NCBI GenBank assembly: GCA_003762715.1 | Contig: RIBJ01000033.1 | Span: forward strand, 1-64,000 | Length of the DNA stretch: 64,000 nt | DNA from: Muribaculaceae bacterium Isolate-104 (HZI) | GTDB lineage: Bacteria > Bacteroidota > Bacteroidia > Bacteroidales > Muribaculaceae | Reading direction: 5' to 3' | Part shown: positions 1 through 7,336 of the stretch, one piece after another | How positions within the stretch are numbered: the first letter of the stretch is position 1 | How the letters are laid out: every line of letters begins with the position of its first letter | Translations under genes and position numbers: made by a program | The notes under the pieces: generated by a model | Database searches by the model: none | Seen by the model: the letters and a program-made list of their open reading frames with translations, nothing else | Told to the model about the DNA's origin: nothing

Positions 1-156
1 ATACCACTTATTTTATTGAAAATCAGAGAAATGAATGCGAAAATCACCCTTTCCCATTCAGACTTCCCCCGCTATAAAATAACAGGCTTTTCGGAAGCAC
101 AAGACTTTTTTAAATGAAAGAGCCGTGCGGCATCGGCAAGAAGGGCGAGCCGGAGG

Positions 157-187
157 TTTGACAGCTCACCAAAAATCACTAACTTTG
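157..187 (+). promoter_or_regulatory. Bacteroidota-type promoter of a candidate small RNA
   Basis: TTTG at 157-160 and TAACTTTG at 180-187 are separated by exactly 19 bp, matching the -33/-7 pattern of Bacteroidota housekeeping promoters. The nearest start codon is 460 bp downstream, beyond a strong terminator, so the promoter most likely drives a non-coding transcript. Confidence 0.75.
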
Positions 188-192
188 CAGTG

Positions 193-412
193 TTAAAATA
201 GCAAAGACCGCGGTTGTAGAGTCAATCGCTTCAAATTTATAGGATAACATAACTTCCGCATAAGTTCTATTGTAAATCTGGACAATTTATAAGAACGAGC
301 TTGGCGTGATGCTTATGCTATGCTTACCGCATAGCGTGCATACACGGCTAAATCGTTCAAGGCAGTCCAGAGCCATCAATAGAGTTAGCGTGAATTGCAC
401 GCTATTTTTTTT
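193..412 (+). ncRNA. Candidate structured small RNA of the integrative element
   Basis: This is a roughly 220-nt unit between a full promoter (157-187) and an intrinsic terminator (386-412), with no convincing open reading frame. A perfect 7-bp hairpin (GCTATGC, loop TTACC, GCATAGC, 317-335) sits inside a longer interrupted stem that starts near CGTG at 305. A second weaker stem (GTTCT.../...AAGAAC) covers about 265-297. The 5' end is inferred as about six bases after the -7 box. The family is not recognised. A regulatory RNA of the mobile element, or a leader with premature termination, are both possible. Confidence 0.5.
386..412 (+). terminator. Intrinsic terminator
   Basis: A perfect 7-bp stem (TAGCGTG / CACGCTA) with a 5-nt loop is followed directly by eight T residues. 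It closes the candidate RNA and separates it from the gene at 651. Confidence 0.8.
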
Positions 413-650
413 GCCTTAATCTAATCTGCCATTTATTCATTTTAAGGATATATTTCACGCTTAATCTTCAGGTTTATTTACTATCCAGCGTGAAAGCAAA
501 AATTTAACTATTGTAAATTTCAAGCAGTTAAGAGGCTGCTATTTAGTGTGTTGTTGATTTTAACACGCCTCGGATCACCTCAATTTTCAACCATTCGGTT
601 ATAATTTCAACCGAGGGCTATTCCTCGCAAACCAAACCCAAAACAACCGA

Positions 651-872
651 ATGGAAACAAAAAATCCACCCAATGCCACCGACTTCGTAAAGAAGTCATC
701 CACAAGAAACAAAAAACGTTCATTCAAGCGTAAGTTCGACAGAAAGCAAGCATGTTCCGCTCCTGTGTGCGATGACAATGCTGAGAATATCGACTGGTTT
801 GTAGGTTGCCTCATGTTCTTATTTTTGAGCGTGGCACTCAGAGAGATGTTCAGCACCACAGACGCGGAATGA
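651..872 (+). CDS. Small hypothetical protein with a C-terminal membrane segment
   Basis: This 73-residue protein is unrecognised. Residues 1-35 are strongly basic (KKSSTRNKKRSFKRK) and carry a few Cys. Residues 49-63 are hydrophobic (WFVGCLMFLFLSVAL), suggesting one membrane segment with a positive cytoplasmic tail. It lies four bases upstream of an HTH gene in the same direction, so the two probably share a transcript. The basic N-terminus could also bind nucleic acid. The 230 bp between the terminator at 412 and this gene show only short AT-rich inverted repeats. Confidence 0.5.
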   Translation: METKNPPNATDFVKKSSTRNKKRSFKRKFDRKQACSAPVCDDNAENIDWFVGCLMFLFLSVALREMFSTTDAE

Positions 873-876
873 CATT

Positions 877-1239
877 ATGGGCAACGTAACATCCACCGAA
901 GCGGATTTCAAGACCGCTGTGATTGCAGGCATGGCTCTCGCCGGCATCAGAACTCACAATGACGACATTCGCGCATCTCCCGAATTATTTTACCACGGTA
1001 AGCGTATCATATCCCTTGATGATGTGACATTAGGGTTGCACATCTCCAAAAAGACAATGCGCAAATACCGTGACGAGGGAAAGATTGAGATCCACGAAAG
1101 TCTGACCTGCGGGGCGGCATTCGTGACACAGGAAGCCTTCAATGATTTCATAGACAATCACTTCATCAGCTCCCGGCATCCGGACTATCCCAAGATGAAG
1201 AAAAAACATAACAACACCGGTGGAAACACCGATAAATAA
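877..1239 (+). CDS. Helix-turn-helix (excisionase-like) protein
   Basis: This 120-residue protein has a winged-HTH core of the excisionase/HTH_17 kind at about residues 45-95: an entry strand (RIISLDDVTLGLHIS), a recognition helix (SKKTMRKYRDEGKI) and a beta wing ending in ...FVTQEAFNDFI. Such proteins on Bacteroidales integrative elements act as directionality factors or local regulators, so a DNA-binding role is inferred. Two further HTH proteins of related design occur at 4649 and 4935. The C-terminal tail is Lys/Asn-rich and probably unstructured. Confidence 0.6.
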   Translation: MGNVTSTEADFKTAVIAGMALAGIRTHNDDIRASPELFYHGKRIISLDDVTLGLHISKKTMRKYRDEGKIEIHESLTCGAAFVTQEAFNDFIDNHFISSRHPDYPKMKKKHNNTGGNTDK

Positions 1240-1264
1240 TCACCGCTAAATCTTTAATTCACTC

Positions 1265-2686
1265 ATGGAAGAAAATCCAAAGGAAGAAGTGCTGATTGCC
1301 CGCGACAATGAAACCGGGCAGGTAGGCGCGGTCGTCGGTCAGAACCCCGACGGTACCCCAAAAATGGCCGATGTAAAATCGACCCCGTTAAGCGAACTCA
1401 TCAAGTTCACCAAAGGGCAAAACCCCATCGAGGCATTCATCGCCAACTTCATGCGTCAGGCGAAGAACCCGACCACCTTCGGCATATTCAAGATGTCGGC
1501 CGCCGACTACGAGGCTCTGAGTCAGCCTATGGCGGAAATGCTCAACGACCCAGAAACCAACAGGGAGATGCTTGACAAATACCGTGTCAAGATGAAGGCT
1601 CCCGCCGCAAAAATCAAACCGGTTGACCCCGACAAGGTGAACTGGGCGGAGATAGAAAAACAATGGGGCATCAGCCGGGAGGATCTTGAAAAGTCAGGCG
1701 CGCTCCAACAGATGGTTTACCATCACAAGTCGCCGGAACTACATAAAGTCAACGACCCCGACGGAAGCGGCGAAAAGCTGGACGCACGTCTGTCATTCCG
1801 CACCAATCCCGACGGCACATATTCGCTCACGCCCCATTTCGTCAGGAAAGAACCGTTGTTTGACCAGCCATTCCGGGGCTACACATTCACCACCGAGGAC
1901 AAGGTGGAGTTATCCAACACGGGCAATCTCGGCAAAGCCGTTGACCTCAAAGACCCCGCGACGGGAGAGGTACACAAATGCCTCGTGAGCATAGACCGCC
2001 TCACAAACGAGATCGAGAGCATACCTGTCGATAAAATCTTTATCAAACAGAAGGTTGCCAATATAAATCTGACAATGCAGCAGATAGGCATACTCAAAAA
2101 CGGCGGTCTTATCAAGGAACAGCACGTCGAACTCCCCAACGGACAGAAATTCACCGCCGACCTGCAATACAACGCATCCAAGCGTGACATCGCCTTTGTC
2201 AACTCGGCTCAGTACCGTCAGCAGAACGAGCAGGAGGCACAGCAGGCACAGCAGAACCGGCAACAGGGCGAGCAACAATCCGGGCAAAGCCTCAAAGACA
2301 ACTGGCATGACGCCAACGGCAACCCCAAGCGTCTGACTCAGTGGTACCATATCCCGCTCGACGAGCAGAAACAGGCAGACTACCTCGCCGGGAAGCAGGT
2401 GCTTGTCGGTGAGGGCAAGGACAGGAGTGGCAACGACTGCACCATATACCTGCAATATGACCCCAAAGAGCGAAAGCCTCAGACCACCCGCGTATATCCC
2501 GACCGCGACAAGGTGGTGGGCATCGCCGAGGAAAGCAAAACACAGATGGCGGTAAACGATGACGGCAAGACCAACGAGGCGACCAAGAACGTGAATGAAC
2601 CGCTCCAGCGCGGACAGACACAGCCTAAGGACGAGGCGCAGCAGAAAAAGCAGCACCAGCCCAAGCCCAAGACTCCAAAGCCGTAG
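1265..2686 (+). CDS. DUF3945/DUF4099-type mobile-element protein
   Basis: This 473-residue soluble protein resembles the DUF4099/DUF3945 proteins common on Bacteroidales conjugative and integrative elements. The N-terminal half holds the acidic segment WAEIEKQWGISREDLEKSG (about 126-144), typical of the DUF4099 part. Repeated DUF3945-like units follow (KVANINLTMQQIGILKNGG near 263, and a second after 347 with WYHIPLDEQKQADYLAGK). A Gln-rich linker (about 320-345) and a Lys/Pro/Gln-rich tail look disordered. The molecular function of the family is unknown to me. It precedes the topoisomerase-like gene in the same direction, and the pair is a common arrangement on such elements. Confidence 0.75.
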   Translation: MEENPKEEVLIARDNETGQVGAVVGQNPDGTPKMADVKSTPLSELIKFTKGQNPIEAFIANFMRQAKNPTTFGIFKMSAADYEALSQPMAEMLNDPETNREMLDKYRVKMKAPAAKIKPVDPDKVNWAEIEKQWGISREDLEKSGALQQMVYHHKSPELHKVNDPDGSGEKLDARLSFRTNPDGTYSLTPHFVRKEPLFDQPFRGYTFTTEDKVELSNTGNLGKAVDLKDPATGEVHKCLVSIDRLTNEIESIPVDKIFIKQKVANINLTMQQIGILKNGGLIKEQHVELPNGQKFTADLQYNASKRDIAFVNSAQYRQQNEQEAQQAQQNRQQGEQQSGQSLKDNWHDANGNPKRLTQWYHIPLDEQKQADYLAGKQVLVGEGKDRSGNDCTIYLQYDPKERKPQTTRVYPDRDKVVGIAEESKTQMAVNDDGKTNEATKNVNEPLQRGQTQPKDEAQQKKQHQPKPKTPKP

Positions 2687-2907
2687 CCGCCTCACCACTT
2701 CATCCGTTATCCACAGTCAAAACGACTGCGATTCGCTGACACGTCTGCCGGAACATAGATCCGACCACTGAATCCATAAATCCACTGCGACAAATATCCC
2801 GCCTCCGGCAACCTGTCAATATCCTGACAAGTATCTTCACGACATGGGGAGGTGCGCGCGGCCTCCCCGTGTTTTCAAAACATTCACCAACTAAACCCAC
2901 AAAAATT

Positions 2908-4443
2908 ATGACACAACTGATTGTATGCGAAAAATACCGCATAGCCATAGCCGTCGCCAAAGCGTTGAAGGCGACACTTAACCCGGCATACGGGGTATAT
3001 ACCAACGGCGACATCACCGTCGCCTACGTTCACCGAGGCTTCATCAAGCCTGTCAGTCTTGACAAGGCTGCTAACGGCTGTCTGCCATTCGTGCCGGAGA
3101 AATTCAAGATCGCCGTCACCGACAAGAAACGTGACCGCGTACTCAAACCGCTGTTCCGCAATGCGAAAGAGGTTGTCTTTGCCTCAGACGAGGGAGCCGA
3201 CGCACAGGCGCGTTTCTTCAACATCTGCCGTCACTTCCGTGTCGGGCATCCGACGAGCCGAATGTGGCTTCCCCGCATTACCCGTGCATCTATCCGGCGT
3301 TCATTCTCCAAGCGAGAGAAGGGCCGTCACCTGCACAATCTCGCCCAGTCAGGTCTTGTGGCAGGCGCGATGGACATGATGTTTGAATATAATTTCGCCG
3401 GGGTTCTCAAACGCTGGTATTACGAAGGCGAGCCGCTGACACGCAAGGAGGTCGTAGCCATGCAGTATCTCGGTGACATGGATGAACAGGCGGCTCAATA
3501 TGACGCCCAGCCGAAGGCGTACAGAATCTTCCTCGATTACGGAGGGCTGCACCTCGTTTCTGATCAGTCTTGGCAGAGCGAGAGGGTCTGCGCCGCAATC
3601 GTTGACACCATCCCTGTCGGCGAACCCGTCAAGGCGCGGATGACCGTCACGGAGGAAGATGCGCCGGCAGTCAGACTCCACACGATGCTCACTCTCCAGA
3701 TGGACGCATTCGACAATTTCGGCTTTATGCCGTCACTCACCGTCAGGACTGCGGAGAAGCTCTACGAGCAGGGCTTTATCTCATCGCCATACGTTACTGC
3801 ACCGGACGCCGGCAACGGCATAACCGTGTTGCGCCGACTGTCCAAACGCGCCACAAAGACCGAGCGCAGCCTGTACAGACTTATTGCAGGGCGCATGGAA
3901 GTGGCGGCAATGCCATCGGAAAAGAAACAGTATGCCACTGTGACGGCTGAAATCACCGGACTGACATTCACCTGCCGATGGGAGGTGAGAAAGCCGAAGC
4001 CCGAATACCCCGGCACATCGGAACAGACAATCACCATAGTCGAAAAGATGATGGCTCCGGTCAAAGAGGTATCGCCCATTTCATACAGCTTTGTTCCGAC
4101 ACTTGCCAACCTCACCGGATATGCGACGCTGACCGCAGACACTACGCACCCCGATATGCCTTACTGCCACACCGTACACCAATACGGCACGGCACTCGAA
4201 GGTCTTATGCGCAAGGGCTTCATCACGATAGAGGACAGCACTATCGCTTGCACGCCAGAAGGCGACCGTCTGCTGCTTGACCTCGCTCCCTACAATCTTG
4301 CCCACAGCATACTGGTGGGGCAATACGGAGCTGACGAGATACCCTACGGCACAATAACAGGCAGAAAAGCCGTCAAGGGCTTCGGCGAATGGCTCACCGA
4401 TACTGTCACCGACATTCTGCGCTACATACCCAAAAACGAATGA
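2908..4443 (+). CDS. Degenerate type IA topoisomerase homologue
   Basis: This 511-residue protein follows the TopB/topoisomerase III layout. It has a Toprim start (LIVCEKYRIAIAVAKAL, first Glu at residue 8), a segment equivalent to 'AtDadREGE' near 92-101, an R-x-W-L-P-R-I-T motif, then the core around RTAEKLYEQGFISS. Key residues are missing. The Toprim acidic motif reads SDEGADAQ, without the REGE sequence. The active-site segment reads GFISSPYV at 289-296, where the family has G-(F/L)-I-(T/S)-Y-P-R-T, so Ser293 occupies the catalytic Tyr position by ungapped alignment. It is also shorter than usual TopB (about 600-700). ATG 2908 is chosen over the upstream ATG at 2869 because homology starts there. 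It may be a non-catalytic DNA-binding relative. Confidence 0.7.
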   Translation: MTQLIVCEKYRIAIAVAKALKATLNPAYGVYTNGDITVAYVHRGFIKPVSLDKAANGCLPFVPEKFKIAVTDKKRDRVLKPLFRNAKEVVFASDEGADAQARFFNICRHFRVGHPTSRMWLPRITRASIRRSFSKREKGRHLHNLAQSGLVAGAMDMMFEYNFAGVLKRWYYEGEPLTRKEVVAMQYLGDMDEQAAQYDAQPKAYRIFLDYGGLHLVSDQSWQSERVCAAIVDTIPVGEPVKARMTVTEEDAPAVRLHTMLTLQMDAFDNFGFMPSLTVRTAEKLYEQGFISSPYVTAPDAGNGITVLRRLSKRATKTERSLYRLIAGRMEVAAMPSEKKQYATVTAEITGLTFTCRWEVRKPKPEYPGTSEQTITIVEKMMAPVKEVSPISYSFVPTLANLTGYATLTADTTHPDMPYCHTVHQYGTALEGLMRKGFITIEDSTIACTPEGDRLLLDLAPYNLAHSILVGQYGADEIPYGTITGRKAVKGFGEWLTDTVTDILRYIPKNE

Positions 4444-4520
4444 CCGCCACGACAGCGATAATTTATATCGTGATTGAAAAATAGCCGCTTGACCATAGCG
4501 CATAATCCGATAAAAATCGC

Positions 4521-4607
4521 TAACTTTGCCACTGAATCGCAGTCATAATTTATTTTGATTGTGGATTTAGTGGTGAGAAGGCGGGAGGGATACCCGCCTT
4601 CTTTTTT
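4521..4607 (+). ncRNA. Possible short leader or small RNA ending in an attenuator-like terminator
   Basis: A TAACTTTG -7 box (4521-4528) is followed after about 50 bases by a strong intrinsic terminator (4577-4607). The next start codon is at 4649. A matching -33 box is not seen at 19-21 bp, so the promoter is weaker evidence than the one at 157. The element is either a transcript of about 75 nt or a terminated leader controlling the HTH pair at 4649-5225. Confidence 0.35.
4577..4607 (+). terminator. Strong intrinsic terminator upstream of HTH genes
   Basis: A perfect 9-bp GC-rich stem (GAAGGCGGG / CCCGCCTTC) with a 7-nt loop is followed by TTTTTT. It may end transcription from the topoisomerase-like gene or from the local -7 box at 4521. 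Confidence 0.8.
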
Positions 4608-4648
4608 CAAACACATATCCCATCCACCACTTAATCCACCAATAATTT

Positions 4649-4957
4649 ATGCCAGAGTTTGTTCAAATCGAAAAATCCGAACTTGAAGAAATATTCAGCC
4701 GAATGTCATATTTGAAGAAAGTATTTATCACTTTCTTCGAGCGCGTAAGAAACAAAGAGCCTGATGATTGGCTTACGTTGCAGGAACTCTGTGAGTTGCT
4801 ACATATCTCCGAGTCCAAAGCGCGCTCACTCAAAAAGAGCGGACGTATAGGGTTCATCAAGAGCGGAAAAGGGTCTATGTTCCTCGCCGGAGATGCTTTC
4901 GGATTACTTGAACGGGTAGAGGCTGTACCGAGAAATGGGAACAATATATACCCGTGA
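4649..4957 (+). CDS. HTH_17 excisionase-like protein
   Basis: This 102-residue protein has an N-terminal amphipathic helix followed by an HTH_17/excisionase-type winged helix at about residues 40-90 (DDWLTLQELCELLHIS, then ESKARSLKKSGRIGFIKSGKGSMFLAGDAF). Small proteins like this next to an integrase usually bend DNA during excision or regulate the excision operon; that role is inferred. It overlaps the next gene by 23 bp, indicating translational coupling. Confidence 0.7.
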   Translation: MPEFVQIEKSELEEIFSRMSYLKKVFITFFERVRNKEPDDWLTLQELCELLHISESKARSLKKSGRIGFIKSGKGSMFLAGDAFGLLERVEAVPRNGNNIYP

Positions 4958-5225
4958 CAGCAATGAAATAGGGAATTTCCATGCCGACAGTCTTACAGTG
5001 CTTGAAATCGTTGAGAGATTGAATACTGAAATACATCCGTCGTTCTTGGGTAAAAAGTTTTATACCGATGCCCAACTCTCGGAAAAGCTCAACATTTCAA
5101 GACGCACATTGCAGGAATACCGAGATAACAGGCAGATAGCCTATTACAGGCTTGACGGCAAGATACTCTATGCAGATGATGATGTGGAGGAGTTTTTGAA
5201 ATCCACATACCGCCCCAAATACTGA
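4935..5225 (+). CDS. Second HTH excisionase-like protein
   Basis: This 96-residue protein has an HTH at about residues 43-85 (FYTDAQLSEKLNISRRTLQEYRD, then NRQIAYYRLDGKILYADDDVEEFL). The fold matches its upstream neighbour, but the sequences are clearly different, so this is a pair of related DNA-binding proteins rather than a recent duplication. It is convergent with the integrase across a shared terminator. Likely roles are recombination directionality factor or regulator of the integrase region. Confidence 0.7.
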   Translation: MGTIYTRDSNEIGNFHADSLTVLEIVERLNTEIHPSFLGKKFYTDAQLSEKLNISRRTLQEYRDNRQIAYYRLDGKILYADDDVEEFLKSTYRPKY

Positions 5226-5231
5226 AACCGA

Positions 5232-5267
5232 AAATGCGGCCACCGGATAATACCGATGACCGCATTT
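5232..5267. terminator. Bidirectional terminator between HTH operon and integrase
   Basis: An 8-bp stem AAATGCGG / CCGCATTT has an additional inner CGG/CCG pairing, with AT-rich flanks on both sides. It lies between two convergent genes, so it can serve both strands. Confidence 0.6.
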
Positions 5268-5290
5268 ATTTCATTCAGTGACAGTCGAAT

Positions 5291-6523
5291 TTATACCACC
5301 TGCACATTGTTGAATTTGCTGCGCATGGTTGCCATACCATCATACACGGCTTGATCCTGCATCTTGGCGTATATTTGCGTTGTCTTTATGTCGCTGTGTC
5401 CGAGCATCTTGGATATTACCTCGATGGACACGTTGTTGCAGAGCGACATAGAGGCGAATGTATGGCGCGCCACATGGGTTGTCAGATGCTTTTTGATTTT
5501 CGCCAAATCTGCAATCTCTTTCAGATAGGCGTTCATCTTCTGGTTGGTAATCACCGGCATGACTACTCCCGTAGCCTTCACAACAGGATGATCCGAATAC
5601 TTTTTGATGAGCTGGCGGGGTATGTCAAGCATCGGGATTATACACATTTCTCCTGTCTTGGCACGGGCCTTGCGTATCCAAGTATTGCCTTTGTCATCGT
5701 CTTGTATGTCGTCAATGGTGAGTGATTTCATGTCGCAAAAGGCAAGTCCGGAGAAGCAGCAGAACACGAAGGTGTCACGCACTACTTCCAATCGTGGCAA
5801 CTCCTTCAGGTCAAGATCCATAATGGTCTTTATTTCAGCCTCGGTCAAGAACTGACGCTCACTATATGTACGCTGGTATTTCTTGCCGATAAACGGGTCG
5901 TGGTCTATCCACTTGTGGGCGAGAGCATACTGCAACACGTTTTTTACGCAGCGGAGATAACGCACGGCAGCGTTGTTGGCGCAGGATTTCTTCATGCGAA
6001 GGAAATGCTCGAAGTCGTCAAGCATCCCCGATGTAACCTCCTTTATCGGAATGTCGTCGGTCTTGTAGTGGAGTTTGAAGAAGTCTTCCAGATAGTCAAC
6101 GCAACGAGTCCAGCGCTGATAGGTGGGCTTCACGATGTCTCCACGGTCAAGTTCCTCCTTGCGTTTCTCGTTTGCCTCGCGGAACACCTCGCACATCATT
6201 TTGGGCTTCTCCATAGTTCCCATGTAATGCGCTTTAAGGACAGCCGGATTTACCAGCTTGTTCTCACGGATGAGCATGTTGTGAATTTCGCAGAAACGGG
6301 CGCGCACCATCTCAAGAAATTTGTTCAGCTCCTTGTCGCGGCGCGATGTGCCATCGCTCTGGTTGCGTTTCTGGTTCCAGTGTTTAGGGTTCACTGAACG
6401 ACCGATTGTAAACTCCGTCATCTGGCCTCCGACCGAGATACGGGCGTAGAGCGGATATTCGCTCTTTTCTGTCTTTGGCTTCCTTGCGTAGAAAGTCAGA
6501 GTAAAATAAGAATCTGGTGTCAT
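5291..6523 (-). CDS. Tyrosine recombinase (integrase)
   Basis: This 410-residue site-specific recombinase has an N-terminal arm-binding region (about 1-100), a SAM-like core-binding domain (about 105-205) and a catalytic domain (about 220-400). Catalytic residues seen are Lys289 in RAKTG, His350 and Arg353 in HVAR, His376 in LGHSD and nucleophile Tyr385. The first Arg of the usual pentad is absent: the motif reads SGLAFCD with Ala261. The same loss is known in the Bacteroides CTnDOT integrase group, so activity is still expected. Its start faces a repeat-rich region and the 3' end of tRNA-Lys 0.5 kb away, the usual layout for an element inserted in a tRNA gene. Confidence 0.92.
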   Translation of the reverse strand: MTPDSYFTLTFYARKPKTEKSEYPLYARISVGGQMTEFTIGRSVNPKHWNQKRNQSDGTSRRDKELNKFLEMVRARFCEIHNMLIRENKLVNPAVLKAHYMGTMEKPKMMCEVFREANEKRKEELDRGDIVKPTYQRWTRCVDYLEDFFKLHYKTDDIPIKEVTSGMLDDFEHFLRMKKSCANNAAVRYLRCVKNVLQYALAHKWIDHDPFIGKKYQRTYSERQFLTEAEIKTIMDLDLKELPRLEVVRDTFVFCCFSGLAFCDMKSLTIDDIQDDDKGNTWIRKARAKTGEMCIIPMLDIPRQLIKKYSDHPVVKATGVVMPVITNQKMNAYLKEIADLAKIKKHLTTHVARHTFASMSLCNNVSIEVISKMLGHSDIKTTQIYAKMQDQAVYDGMATMRSKFNNVQVV

Positions 6524-6644
6524 TTCTCTGTGGGTTTAATGGTTATATAAATATAATCATTTTCGCCGACATCACCAAACGAGAAAGAACATCAAATATC
6601 ACGGATATGACTGATTGGACGGCTCACGCCTGTATTCCACCAAA

Positions 6645-6665
6645 ACCGTGAGTCCGGCTCACGGT
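6645..6665. repeat. Perfect inverted repeat, likely recombination or regulator site
   Basis: ACCGTGAG and CTCACGGT are 8-bp perfect arms around TCCGG. It lies about 120 bp upstream of the integrase start and shares the GTGAG/CTCAC core with the repeats at 6863-6937 and with the tRNA T-stem. Confidence 0.7.
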
Positions 6666-6770
6666 GCAAAATGGTGCAAATCGCAGAAATCGGCTTCAAA
6701 CAGCGTTTTGAGCGGGGATTTATGGTTAAAGAATATTTCAAGAGTTAAATAGTGTTTAGAAGCTCTGAAA

Positions 6771-6781
6771 ATTGCGACCCC
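6771..6781. repeat. Imperfect copy of the tRNA 3'-end sequence
   Basis: ATTGCGACCCC repeats ATTGTGACCCC at the tRNA-Lys 3' end (7033-7043) with one mismatch, in the same orientation. It could be an att remnant from an earlier or tandem insertion, but 11 bp is short and chance cannot be excluded. Confidence 0.3.
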
Positions 6782-6862
6782 AACCGGGTCAAAGGTTCGT
6801 TCCCATACTCAAAACCCCACTTTGTGAGGCGTGATAACGGCTTAACTTTCGGTGTTTCAGCC

Positions 6863-6937
6863 GACTCACTGATGATTTCTGCCAACCGTGAGTCGAATTA
6901 CTCACAAACGTGAGTACTCACTAATGACTCACTCACC
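6863..6937. repeat. Cluster of GTGAGT/ACTCAC repeats (putative arm-type sites)
   Basis: In 75 bp there are at least six copies in both orientations: GACTCAC 6863-6869, GTGAGTC 6888-6894, ACTCAC 6900-6905, a perfect 12-bp palindrome GTGAGTACTCAC 6910-6921, and GACTCAC 6926-6932 with a further TCACC. The density and the position between integrase and attachment site suggest binding sites for the integrase or its accessory HTH proteins (inference). Confidence 0.65.
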
Positions 6938-6979
6938 ACCTCTGTATTCTGCGCCATTCTGAAATTTTGGCAAAAATAA

Positions 6980-7012
6980 AAAGCACTGAAAATCAAGCGA
7001 TTTCAGTGCTTT
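6980..7012 (-). terminator. Intrinsic terminator downstream of tRNA-Lys
   Basis: The perfect 12-bp stem AAAGCACTGAAA / TTTCAGTGCTTT has a 9-nt loop. Read on the minus strand it is followed by a T-rich tract (TTTTTATTTTTG). It lies 25 bp past the tRNA 3' end, so it ends the tRNA transcript; if the element begins at the tRNA end, the terminator was brought in by the element. Confidence 0.75.
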
Positions 7013-7036
7013 ACGGCGTTTTGCCATTTTTGATTG

Positions 7037-7109
7037 TGACCCCGGTGAGGCTCGAACTCACGACCCAATGATTAAGAGTCATTTGCTCTACCAACTGAGC
7101 TACGGAGTC
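7037..7109 (-). tRNA. tRNA-Lys (anticodon CUU)
   Basis: On the minus strand the 73-nt sequence has the acceptor stem GACTCCG / CGGGGTC with discriminator A, a D-arm (AGCTCAGTTGGTAGAGC), an anticodon stem-loop AATGA-CTCTTAA-TCATT giving anticodon CUU, and a T-arm GTGAGTTCGAGCCTCAC. The CCA end is not encoded. Its 3' end faces the integrase, so it is the likely attachment site of the element to the left. Confidence 0.95.
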
Positions 7110-7148
7110 TTTGGGTCTGCATCATTGCCTAAAAGCAATTTTGCGCTG

Positions 7149-7179
7149 CAAAGGTAGCGTTTTTTTTAATGATAGCAAA
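7149..7179 (-). promoter_or_regulatory. Promoter of tRNA-Lys
   Basis: On the minus strand, TTTG (7176-7179) and TACCTTTG (7149-7156) are separated by exactly 19 bp. This is a full Bacteroidota -33/-7 promoter about 40 bp upstream of the mature tRNA. Confidence 0.8.
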
Positions 7180-7336
7180 ATTTTTGCCGTTTTTTTGTTT
7201 TCTAATTCTCTATTGTCGTTTTAACTAATTTGTAAATGCGTGATTTTTAACAAAATAAACAAACTTATTCGGTTTGTTTTTCGTTTTTACTTACAGAGCG
7301 TTCTTCGCCTTCCTATCAATTTAAACATTGTATTAG

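Noticed and set aside
1910-2698. A 262-codon frame opposite the DUF3945-type gene
   Set aside because: It is Leu/Val-rich because it is antisense to a Lys/Gln/Asp-rich gene. No start signal or family motif is present.
6776-6810. A partial tRNA at CGACCCCAACCGGGTC...GGTTCG
   Set aside because: It contains GGTTCG but no pairing T-stem or acceptor stem could be built. Only the 11-bp match to the tRNA end was kept.
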